64,000 nucleotides of DNA from Molanna angustata (Eukaryota > Arthropoda > Insecta > Trichoptera > Molannidae), in the NCBI GenBank assembly GCA_963576475.1, contig OY754982.1, positions 8,968,261-9,032,260 of the forward strand, given 5' to 3'. The number at the start of each line of letters is the position of its first letter. Position 1 is the stretch's first letter. Both the position numbers and the translations under genes were made by a program. Below, in pieces: positions 43,627-64,000 of the stretch. The notes under the pieces were generated by a model. The model was not told where the DNA came from. It made no database searches and saw only the letters and a list, made by a program, of their open reading frames with translations.

Positions 43627-46600
43627 GTAAGAAATGTTTGTTTTATTTTTGAAATAATGTTTTATAATTATTATATTATATATTAAATTTATCTTTTTGT
43701 TTAAAGGACGAGAATGTCATTCGTAAGAAATCTTCGAATACACACAAACGTGACGAGCGTGAAGAAAAATATCAGAGTGAGAAAAAAAAGAAGAAATCAA
43801 AGAAAAGGAAATCTAAAAAGAAAAGTAAGAGGCGTTCAAGCTCAGAAGTAAATATTTTTATTTTTTTTAAATGGTCAACGTACAATAATATATTTTTTAA
43901 TAATATAAGAATAACATAAGTAATTGTAACATACTCAGCCCACTTTTGATTACCATGTTACATGTACTTTTCATGTTACTGGTAGCAAAACTAATGTAGC
44001 TCCTGTAAAGGGTCCTGGACATGTTCCACGGACTTAATCCTTTGCAAATTATTAAATTTGGTAAGGCATCAATACAATGGCGAATTCTGAGCGTCATTAT
44101 TTTAAAGCATTTAAAAAATTATCCTGCATTTTTTATCATATTTCTATATTTTTATAAAATTCTCATAGATATAATGGAATGGACCTCGCGCATGAACGGC
44201 ATTTTGAGTAGACATCATAAACAGCTGATTCAAGTCCAAAACGACACTATTTCCTTGCGAATAGTATAGAAAGTGAGCCAGTTCATCACTTAATTTTTTA
44301 AATTCAACGTTATATTGAAATAAACATTTTATTTTTAAAGACAATTATGTTTATACGAATGTTTATACATCATTTAGAACAACATGAATTAATGTTTAAT
44401 TTGTTTTTTCAGTCAGTAAAATGATGCTTGCTTGTGACGCATATAAATGTAATTCCCGTCATTCTGAAGGGTGTGAATTATCTTTCCATTTGTAAATTAT
44501 ACTCTTAAGCAGCCCATTCACGATTGTGTCATTCGGCGTCACTCCATATGGACCGGCTCCATTTGGATCATTGTAAAATTTTCATCACACTCACGGGCGC
44601 GCCATTGAGCCATCAAAATTAGTATACACAAGCTGTCGGTGCTTTCGCATTAATAATTTCTATTTTTTTGAAATTTTCAAGTAAAAATAAGTTATAATCT
44701 GATGAAGAGTTTTATACAACTGCTGTAGCGGTTTGTTTATATATAAAAAGAATAAAAAACAAAGAGAAAAAGTTGTATTTTCGCATTCACGAGATTGTCA
44801 AACAGCTCGGCGCAATGAAATGGCGCAATGTACCGCTGGTTTTCACACTCACGAGCGTGCCGTACCGACAGGATGCGCCGGGCCGTTTGTCGCGGCACTA
44901 TGGGGTTTCGATCGTTTGGAATTCCATTTTGGTGTGTTCCAATTCCAATTTGACTGCGCGGGTTTTGGCATTCACAAGCGCATTTTGGAGTGATAGCAAG
45001 CCATTTGGAAGGATGGCACAATCGTGAATGGGGGCCATTAACTGTTCAATTTAAATATTTTTTTGTAAATTCACGTGTTGAAATATATTTATTGAGGAGC
45101 AGTCAATTTCGATTTGAAAAACACTGATTCAATAATATGATTGCATACTACTTGTCAAAATGAATGTTTAATCAGATTTGTATCGATTATTTATATTAAT
45201 TTATACATCTACTTATTACTCGATGTTTCAAATACAAAAAAAATATCTAAAAACACGTAGGTATACAGCATAGAAGGAAATATTTTCATTTTCATTCATA
45301 CCATAACAGCATATCCCACAATATGGGGTAACATGGGTGGTAAACCTCATTGCTGAACTTTGTGAGATGTTATTTTGCCTCTTGTATTTTCAATTACCCG
45401 TCTCTCACGAGACACCCGAAAACAATAATTATATAAAAGTGTGGAAGCACTATTCTAAGCTGGTTCCTCACCACATCAGATTTTTGTTCATGCATATTAT
45501 ATAGTAACTAAATCATGAATAGATTACCCTTCTCTCACGAGACACCCGAAAACAATAATTATATAAAAGTGTGGAAGCACTATTCTAAGCTGGTTCCTCA
45601 CCGCATCAGATTTTTGTTCATGCATATTATATAGTAACTTAATCATGAATAGATTACCCTTCTCTCACGAGACACCCGAAAACAATAATTATATAAAAGT
45701 GTGGAAGCACTATTCTAAGCTGGTTCCTCACCGCATAAGATTTTTGTTCATGCATATTATATAGTAACTTAATCATGAATAGATTCTGCCATTTGATTTT
45801 CTTAGCGTTAAAAAGATTATAATACTATGTATGTATCTTAGGGAAAATATTTAATCTTGAACCAAAATTATATTAAGAAATATTGTTTTGTATATTTTAA
45901 ATGTGTTTTTACTTTACTGGAATTTAAAAAACAGAATGATTATGAAATAAACTTGAAATTCATGATTTATTTTTAGAGTTCTAGTAGCTCAGAAGAGAGT
46001 GATGCGTGGGTTGAAAAACCATCCGTATCAAATCCTTCGCCACAACAACACTCAGAACCACCAAAGTCTGAACAAAAACCCACTCAAAGAGATGATTGGA
46101 TGAACATGACAGGAATGTTTGCCACATTTACCCGCAAAGATATAAAGCCAGACAAGGAAAAGAAGAAAAAAGGCAGCTTCGAAGCTTATGACCCTGCTAA
46201 AAGTAGCAGAGAACTCAATCCGTATTGGAAAGATGGAGGTGCTGGACTTCCATCTCAAGAAAAAAGCGATGAGTCACCAAAAAAAGATAAATATCATGAT
46301 TCAGATAGGAATGAATATCGTTATAGACAGTCTTCTAGTTCTCATTTCAAAAAACCAAGCATCGATGATGATCATGATAGATACGATCGTAAAAGTTATG
46401 ATCGCAGAAATTATAATGATTATTCGTCTAGAAGCAGTTGGAGGAAACCAAGCCATGATGATAGAACTAATAAATCTAATTCATCGGACAGGAAACGAGA
46501 ATCGTCAAACTCTGACGATGATGTTGAGCAGTCAAGCTCCAAACAAGATGCAGTCGAAAGATCGGTGAAAGAACCAATTTCAGACAGCAGCAATCAGTAT

Positions 46601-48284
46601 ATGACAGATCAACAAATGAACGCTTTGGGAGCGAAGATCGTCAAGGCGGAAATTTTAGGTAATACAAAGTTAGTCGCTGAATTAAACACCAAGTTGGCGG
46701 CAGCTAGAGAATATAGAAAACTTCATCCTGAACAAGCTAAGGGAGAAGATGGTGTAGTATTGACAATTACAGATGAAAGGGGCAATACAAGACCGCTTAC
46801 CAAATCTCAACAAGTTGGAGATCCGAGAAGTAAAGGGAATAAGAAGAAAGCCGACACACACAGCGCAGCCGGTGATAGACTTAGATTCTTTGCGGATGAC
46901 GATAAACACTCTCTGCAACAAATGGTACTTATTTTATACATTGCTAGTTATTTTTTAAATAATAAAGTATAAGTTCTAGAGCATAACAAAATATGCAGGA
47001 AGTAAGACATTATAGATTTTTTCTCTCTTTGTTCATTTGGTTAAAACAAAATCTTCCAAATTGACATTGCAATTCAAGCTTTTATTTCTACAACTTTTGT
47101 TTTTCATATAACAATTTTTTTTTTAAATCTTTACATCTCATTTTATATGTTGGTAAAAAATCAAAATTATTTACTTGATACATTGATACCTCATGTATTT
47201 TATAAGTATTAGTTTTTATTGTCACAGAGATTCCCTGTTTAAAGTAGACAGAGAGAATGGCACACTCTCCTTTTCTCATTTTTTAATTATAATAATAAAC
47301 GCTTCCTTGCATCCTGCGCAATTGATGAGTTTATTGCCATATGGCAATTTCTTCCAACTAAAAATATATGTTTTCTCCGTTAAACTCATAACTAGTACAA
47401 AAAATACAGTCTGGATTATTGCAGGGTTGTTTTAAAACTCATTTACTTTATCATATTCATTTCAAACGATTATTTTGCAGTATGTACAATTGTAGTTCTA
47501 TCGTCACCATATTATTGTATGAATTTATCGACAGATGTGATGAATTTAAACTGACGATTTATAAATTTTGTTATTTAATTACTATCTATTTTTCAGTTTG
47601 AAAAGGAGAAATTCGGTAGCGCAAAAGAGAGTGAAGAAGAGTTCGCAAAGATTATGTCGAAGCACAAAAATCCAAACGACGATTTGGAAGACATTTTCGC
47701 TGAGAGTATAACGAAAAATAAATCAGACGCCAAAGTTGACAAAGACAATCTGAACAGAGCCATATCACAACACAAGAGTACACAACGCTCGTTGGATAAC
47801 TGCGAACATTGTATTAATTCTGATAAAATGATAAAACACATGATTGTCAGTTTGGGTAACACAGTTTATGTTGCTCTACCAGACAGAAAGTCTCTGACAG
47901 AAGGACACTGCATCATATCTACCATAGGTCATGTCGCTTGTTCAACAATGGCCGATGAAGATGTTTGGGCTGAAATTTTGGTAAGAATGATTTTGATGTT
48001 ATAATCTATGCTCTCTTGTTTCTCTTTCCATCCAATTCCTAATATCCTTCTGTGGTGTATTAGCAAATTAATATAAATGTATAATTAACACTTCTTTTAT
48101 TACAAATAGTTCAAATAATACAATAATTATAATATCTTAATTATAATGCATGCATGCATAAATTAAATACAATATCTCAGACAATACATTGTTCCCTACA
48201 CCAGCCGTTTGCACGGAATGCCGCATGGGCGTTTGCGTGTCCTTGGTTAATCTTTTGTTTCCTAAATACTTTCGACTGTCTCCG

Positions 48285-48323
<39 letters not shown>

Positions 48324-50441
48324 CTATGTGTATAGGTGCTAGGCAAAACCATATATCACACCTTCCCATTGCTTTCACTATAATAATAATAATAAACACT
48401 TCCTTGCACCCTGCTTAAGTGGCGAGCTTATTACCATATGGCAATTTCTTCCAACTAACCAGTGTTTTTAGCCTAGAGAAGAAATATTGGCGTGAGAAAT
48501 GAATTTAAATAAATTTCTCCTCTGCTGGGGATCGATCCCAGGATGCCCGCACAGAAACTAAAAGGCTTACCAACTGTGCCACGACTGTATAAATCTGCCA
48601 TTAACATTTACATAGGTGTGATTATTTCTGTAAGCTTTATTGGTTCTCAAATGGAGAACTTTATACTATTGTATTATTTGTAATTAAGACTGTATGATTA
48701 CAAAATAAAACGAGTGGGTTGTGGCCAACGCTAAACTCCTCACTTACAAGTCATTTTATAAAGTATTCAAATTTTGTATGGAAAATTTTCAGCATTTTCA
48801 TGAAATGAGTTTGTTAAATTATTTTTTATTTAAATATTTTATTATGAAAACTTGATAACTCTTCAATGCCATTTTATGTAAGTGGTGTGCCTTTTTACCA
48901 ATTTGAAAATAAAAATTTCAAATTTTAAGTTTCCTGAGTTTGGGGTCACTTTGAAATATTTGACAGTTAAAAAAAATGAGAAGCACTATTCATATATCGT
49001 TCAAAATCTAATGGGGTCTAAGCGAGTATTAGATATATGTATTTGCGAAATTTGAATAGAATCGAATGAGTACTTTAGTCTATAATCGATAAAGTAAAAA
49101 TGAACACGCCGTACATAGCACACTGCACATAGCACACACACACAGATACATTGTGATGAAACTTTCAGAATACAATCTCAGCATGATTCTAGTTGATAAT
49201 CTGCAATAAAAAAATACCCTTAAAAATTGCGAAATCATAACTCCCCACTATATCCCCTTGGGTTAGTGAGGAGTAAAAATATATAAACCCTGTGATCTTT
49301 AGTATCTGTTGAAGTACAGTTAGAAATGGTACTGTATTATTTTTCTTCTATCACCACATTTTAAGTTTAAGAAATGAAAGATTTGCTTTTAATAGAAATC
49401 TGAAGTATTAAAGTAGGTAGATATAAAAAATATGAAAAACTAATATCCAAATTTTCGGATGATTGTTGACGAAGATTCAATGCAATTTTTCTTGTATTTC
49501 AATGTTGTCGAAGTAACTGCTTCAAGTGTTGCGACATTGTCATTGGTTCTGAGGAAAAGTGTAAAAAAGAATGCATTCATGGTAAAATTAAAAATATATT
49601 TACTATAAAGTGAATATTCACGTCTTCAAAATTTTAATATTAAACAAGCCATATGTTAATGAACTCATTGACGATAATAAGTTGATGCTCATAAAATTTC
49701 TTTTTTTTATTCGCAGTCTTATCGGAAAGCTCTCACCAACCTCTTTAATTCTCGAGATGAAGATGTTGTCTTCTTCGAAACGGTGATGCGTTTACACAAA
49801 CTTCCACATCTGATTATTCATTGTGTTCCATTGCCGAGGGATGTCGGAGACACGGCTCCAATTTATTTTAAAAAGGCCATTTCTGAATGTGAAGCGGAAT
49901 GGTCAAATAACAAAAAAGTTGTGGATCTGAGAGGCAAGGATGTAAGGAGAGGGGTTCCTAAAGGGCTACCGTACTTTTGGGTTGATTTCGGAATGGATCC
50001 CGGCTTCGCTCATGTTATTGAAGATCAGCAACTTTTTCCATTCAACTTTGCACAGGTATTTTAAAATGCAATAACCTCTTATTATATTCTTGAAATAAGT
50101 AGATTTTTTAATAAGAAGTATCATTTTTGATTTTACCGCCTTAATAAAATACAAAATAAGTCTTTATAACACAGGAGGATTTATTCCATAATGAATTTAT
50201 AAGTTCAATAAGTCATAACACTTTTCTTAGACACAGTTAGTATCTTCAGAATCTACTATTTTTTTTCAGAATCTTAATTTATAAATCATTTTACTGTTTT
50301 CAGGAAATTGTTGGTGGTATGCTTGATCTACACCATAGTCTGTGGAGAAAACCAGATAGGGAAAGCTTTGAGCAGCAAAATAAAAAGGTCTTGGAGTTCA
50401 CAGAGATTTGGAAGCCGTTTGATCCTACCACAAAATCATGA
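43570..50441 (+). CDS. CWF19L2: CWF19-like protein 2 (splicing/intron turnover), complete
   Basis: Six exons (43570-43626, 43707-43847, 45977-46924, 47597-47980, 49717-50055, 50304-50441) join in frame to 668 aa, shorter than human (about 890). The family (fission yeast Cwf19, budding yeast Drn1) joins late spliceosomes and helps lariat debranching. The N-terminus is Lys-rich ([18 protein letters not shown], about 45-62), followed by the family motif [15 protein letters not shown] (144-158) and a charged Ser/Arg/Asp stretch. Then come the two CwfJ C-terminal domains: C451-x-x-C454 (NCEHC), the HIT-like region [77 protein letters not shown] and the end [10 protein letters not shown]. The start is chosen at 43570, the only ATG giving a short ORF with a good donor in phase; this first exon is the least certain part. 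Confidence 0.92.
43707..43847 (+). CDS. CWF19L2: CWF19L2 exon 2, Lys/Arg-rich
   Basis: 47 codons from [17 protein letters not shown] through a Lys/Arg tract to RRSSSE; acceptor tttgtttaaag, donor GAA|gtaaat. The basic tract is probably a nuclear localisation signal. Confidence 0.8.
44509..45037. mobile_element. TTAA-flanked MITE with internal repeats
   Basis: Flanked by TTAA at 44505-44508 and 45038-45041. Ends GCAGCCCATTCACGATTGTG and, reversed, TGGCCCCCATTCACGATTGT share CCCATTCACGATTGT. Inside are further variants of CATTCACGA (CACACTCACGGGCGCGCCAT, CGCATTCACGAGATTGTC, CACACTCACGAGCGTGCC, GGCATTCACAAGCGCA). 529 bp, no ORF of interest, in CWF19L2 intron 2. TTAA suggests mobilisation by a piggyBac-type transposase. 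Confidence 0.7.
45296..45395 (+). repeat. Dispersed repeat Y, single-unit copy
   Basis: GCATATCCCACAATATGGGG then AAACCTCATTGCTGAACTTT, GTTATTTTGCC matches the unit and flank of the array at 28630-29190. Confidence 0.6.
45396..45785. repeat. 130-bp tandem repeat, three near-identical units
   Basis: TCTCTCACGAGACACCCGAA starts at 45401, 45531 and 45661 (exact 130-bp spacing). Units differ at a handful of bases (for example CCACATCAGA / CCGCATCAGA / CCGCATAAGA), so the array is young. It directly follows repeat Y in CWF19L2 intron 2. Confidence 0.9.
45977..46924 (+). CDS. CWF19L2: CWF19L2 exon 3 (316 codons)
   Basis: From [16 protein letters not shown] through [11 protein letters not shown] and a low-complexity Ser/Asp/Arg/Lys region to the conserved [20 protein letters not shown] and [18 protein letters not shown]; donor ATG|gtactt. 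Confidence 0.93.
47290..47362 (-). mobile_element. (ATT)n-family SINE, 3' fragment
   Basis: The minus strand carries TTGGAAGAAATTGCCATATG, GCAATAAACTCATC and GCGCAGGATGCAAGGAAGCG, matching 35438-35652. It lies in CWF19L2 intron 3. Confidence 0.7.
47597..47980 (+). CDS. CWF19L2: CWF19L2 exon 4, first CwfJ domain
   Basis: 128 codons, [20 protein letters not shown] to DEDVWAEIL. Contains NCEHC and [10 protein letters not shown]; acceptor ctatttttcag, donor TTG|gtaaga. Confidence 0.94.
48281..48324. repeat. (TA)n microsatellite
   Basis: Uninterrupted TA dinucleotides of about 35 nt in CWF19L2 intron 4, 60 bp before a SINE. Confidence 0.9.
48383..48592 (-). mobile_element. Full-length (ATT)n-family SINE
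   Basis: On the minus strand: A box TGGCACAGTTGG, B box GGATCGATCCC, body, core stem TTGCCATATGGTAA and (ATT)n tail. It lies opposite in orientation to the gene, in CWF19L2 intron 4. Confidence 0.8.
48593..49716 (+). other. Rest of CWF19L2 intron 4
   Basis: AT-rich; a (CACA)n patch near 49130; no gene or transposon recognised. Confidence 0.6.
49717..50055 (+). CDS. CWF19L2: CWF19L2 exon 5, HIT-like and second CwfJ domain
   Basis: 113 codons, [20 protein letters not shown] to QLFPFNFAQ. Holds [18 protein letters not shown] and [12 protein letters not shown]; acceptor ttattcgcag, donor CAG|gtattt. Confidence 0.95.
50304..50441 (+). CDS. CWF19L2: CWF19L2 exon 6 (last)
   Basis: [20 protein letters not shown] to PFDPTTKS, stop TGA 50439-50441. 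AATAAA at 50464-50469 lies only 23 nt after the stop, so the shortest 3' UTR would be very compact. Confidence 0.94.
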   Translation, partial: EIVGGMLDLHHSLWRKPDRESFEQQNKKVLEFTEIWKPFDPTTKS

Positions 50442-51502
50442 AAATAATTCAGAATTATTGTGTAATAAAATAAGTATTTTCCGTATATTTGTTTCATTTT
50501 TACCACATCATGTTTTTCAGACAACAACGACTCAAATCATAAGTGAATACAAAATTTAGTTTCAAAGTTCTTATTAATAACATTATAAATAATAATATTC
50601 AAATAACTTTAAAAAGTTTCACTTCCACCAAATTTTAACAAATTAACTGTGGAAACGTTTTCAAACTTTTGTGTATCTTCAGCAACGTTGTAACTATTTC
50701 TAAATCTATGTTTTGCGTGGGGGTGGAGGCGGAACTTAAATAGATTTGGGGCTAGGGTGTACGTGTTTTATATCAAAAGGGAGGTCTGTAGATATTTAGT
50801 AGATGTAATTGTAATTTTTATTTTCTTCTTTATTTATGTTTTGTTTCATATTTTTTTTAATGATTTATTTATTATTATAAACAATACAATGTTGAAGTTA
50901 CAAAAACAATTACATACACTTTAATTAATTAATTTTACCCTTTAATTTTCTTTTTATAATTTTATCCTATTTATCTAGTTTGTTTTTTTTTTAATTGTAC
51001 ACCTCAATATTTCATAATTTATATTGTAATTAAGTTTAGTTTTTCTTCTTTTTATTTCTTTTTAAATAACTCCTTTTTATTTCAATAAGTTAATAGGTAT
51101 TAATATATTGGTTTGTACCATGAAGGTATAATTTACGTATGTACATATATTTTTTTTATTTATATGTATTTATCATATCTGTACTTTCGCTGTATACTGT
51201 AATCCAACTATCGATTTGTTTAAGAGAATTTATTTTTCTTAACAAAAGTTTCAATCCAAGATCTGTGCAATTTTGTATGGCCAGGTCTACATTTTTCAAC
51301 TTTGAAGTCAGAAAACACCTCACTTGGAGTCTTCAATTAATTATACATACATTATTTGTAATTTTTTGTAATCAATATTAATTATTATCCTATTGAATAA
51401 TGCATGGAGTTTTCACTGGTCCACTAATAAAGCAATGTACATTGTCTGTTTTATGAATTGTACTCTCTATCAACCAATAAAATAAAATATAATATGTAAG
51501 TA
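50442..51502. other. CWF19L2 3' UTR and intergenic DNA
   Basis: AATAAA at 50464-50469; otherwise T-rich, low-complexity DNA without recognisable coding sequence. Confidence 0.6.
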
Positions 51503-52335
51503 TATGGATCAACTCAGAATTTGGAATAGAACATTGTCTGTGTGTGTGCCCATCCCACCTTTATAGATTTTGATCTGCTTGATGCACAGAACTCAACATT
51601 TCAGAAAATATAGAAAGTTATAGGCCTACAAAACTTTAGTACTTCTTTTTTTGTTTCAGTTATGGTCTATCAACTTGAACTTGAATTTTTATTTTATTTT
51701 TTCAAATATCTCAAAAACCATAAAAGCTAGAAGGCTGAAAAATTGTGTAGGTACATATATTATATACTCATACAATATCTCAAACTTGTTTTTATAAAAA
51801 AGGGTTTTTCAAAGTTTTTTTTATTACATTTATGTTTTAAACTGCCAATATTTCCTTTTTTTTTCAATGCCGAAACATCTCTACTAGACAATTTAATTTT
51901 CTATAAAAACACATACATTACAGTAATACACCTCAAACTTTTTTTCATAATTTTTGTAAAAATTGAATTTAATGACGGGATAGTTTCATACAATTTGTAT
52001 GGCATTATGCACAATATCTACGGGGATTGACTTCCGGATGAGCAGAGCGCAAATTTGTGTTTTTTTTGCTAGGTTGGTATATGTGTAGACCGCATCCCTC
52101 CACCGTGAAATGGCTTTGACAAAAACTATACCATCAAGCTGTTTACATATTCGGGGTAGGAAAAAAGGACTGACCTCCACAGTATCCTATCCTGACATAC
52201 ATGTTTTGTGTAGAAAATAAAATATTTTAAGATATTCAATAAATTGTTATTAAGGGTTTATAGTTTGGTACATATTCTTCATCTATACATACTATAGCCA
52301 TGTACAGTTGGATCTCATGTGTATATACAACTAGT
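51503..52335 (+). repeat. Dispersed repeat X, copy 2 (about 830 bp)
   Basis: Direct-orientation partner of 21165-21985. A stretch near 52025-52130 has no counterpart in copy 1. Ends CAACTAGT as in copy 1, a Helitron-like CTAG end, but no convincing 5' TC end or shared hairpin was found. Confidence 0.7.
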
Positions 52336-53289
52336 AAAAAATAAATATGATTGATGGAAAAATAAACATTAAATAGCTTTATTTTGATGTTGAAATAAAA
52401 TAATAATTTAAGAGAAATAAGTAGGTATAATAGTATTTCTAAGTAGGTAATTATTGTAGTACCCATTCATCAGGTAAAATGGGCGTGTAGGCATGCTGTA
52501 CGTACGTACCTGTAATAATGTTCTAGCTCAAACTCAACACCGTCGGTTTGCGTTTATATGTATTGTACAGTATTGTAAACACACACATACAAAGCAAACA
52601 TTAATTACGCTGTAAAAAAAACTTTGTATAATCGATACAACTTCGTGTAGTGAACTAAAACATAGTTGGTATGACAAAGAATTTCTTAAAAAAATAAATT
52701 CGCTCGTTTAATACATAACAAATTATTTATAAAATTTAAAATTCCATAGTTTTGTGGCCTTCTAATACGGGGTATCATTCGCATACGAACTTGGCCTGCA
52801 TTCCTTCGCAGGTGCATGACTTTCCCACGAGAACGCGCGACAATCGTGCGGGATATATATCGCGTGTCGCGTCTTTCGCGATTTTTTTATATAAACTGTT
52901 TTGTTTTTACATTATTTGTTACATGTTGTTGACTTTTTTCTGTTTGTACATTTGACTAAAAGTGCCTTAATATATATTTATTATACATGTTTTTTGGTGC
53001 CAGATTGTGTGATAAAGTGAAATTTTATCTGTCAACATGGCTACATGTTCTTGACGGTTTGTTTATAAAATAATATCTACGACTGTTTCGCGCTTAGCAA
53101 ATCAAATCGGATTTTATATAAATTATTTTAGCATTCAACACATTACGTTTCGAAGAATTATCTCAACTGAATCTTTGAATAGACTTACATTATAATACCA
53201 ATGTGATTTTTCATACAGTGCGATTAATCATCAACGATTTACGATGTCATTCATTTTCCGTTGAGAAATTTGGTGAAAAGTGCTTGGAA
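52336..53289 (+). other. Upstream region and 5' UTR of the PAK4-like gene
   Basis: A short GC-richer patch (52780-52890) contains GCGCGACAATCGTGCGGG and several CGCG sites beside a TATATAAAC; it could mark the promoter but is not proven. An upstream in-frame run opens at 53203 (GTG) but the PAK4-type start is ATG 53290. Confidence 0.4.

Positions 53290-64000
<10,711 letters not shown>

Noticed and set aside
43410..43652. 80-aa open frame overlapping CWF19L2 exon 1
   Set aside because: A different frame from the one that splices to exon 2; hydrophobic, no family match. The frame from ATG 43570 fits the splice phase.
46188..46568. 126-aa plus-strand open frame rich in Met and Ile
   Set aside because: Out-of-frame shadow of CWF19L2 exon 3.

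Overview
The window is insect nuclear DNA, most probably from a moth or butterfly (Lepidoptera). It is very AT-rich, its genes are split by introns with GT..AG borders, and a complete short Helitron at 29793-30377 carries the GCCGGGTCAGCTAGT end that I know from lepidopteran Helitrons. No bacterial or organellar sequence is visible.

Four host genes, all on the + strand, could be rebuilt exon by exon with matching splice phases. (1) 563-9576 is the 3' part of a GSK3/shaggy-type kinase; its 5' exons lie before the window. (2) 23481-35906 is a complete LRRC58-like leucine-rich-repeat gene (4 exons, 358 aa). (3) 43570-50441 is a complete CWF19-like splicing-factor gene (6 exons, 668 aa). (4) 53290-63001 is the 5' and central part of a PAK4-group kinase (mushroom bodies tiny type); its last exon or exons lie beyond the window. 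The genes share no pathway that the sequence shows. GSK3 and PAK4 are signalling kinases, CWF19L2 acts on the spliceosome and its introns, and LRRC58 is a small LRR protein with a Cys-rich C-terminal domain.

The rest is introns and intergenic DNA packed with mobile elements. There are at least two tRNA-derived SINE families, one with an (ATT)n tail and one with an A-rich tail, and many broken LINE 3' ends. One 1.3-kb LINE reverse-transcriptase ORF lies in LRRC58 intron 1. There are several inverted-repeat (MITE-like) elements: two TTAA-flanked, one TAA-flanked, one pogo-like, and one 75-bp perfect foldback. An LTR-like pair of identical 917-bp repeats sits inside another MITE. Tandem arrays have units of 16, 53, 62, 64, 78 and 130 bp.

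The observation most worth checking is a 63-nt, phase-0 cassette exon (4971-5033) in the GSK3 gene. It sits at the junction where mammalian GSK3-beta takes up its neuronal insert (the beta-2 form).
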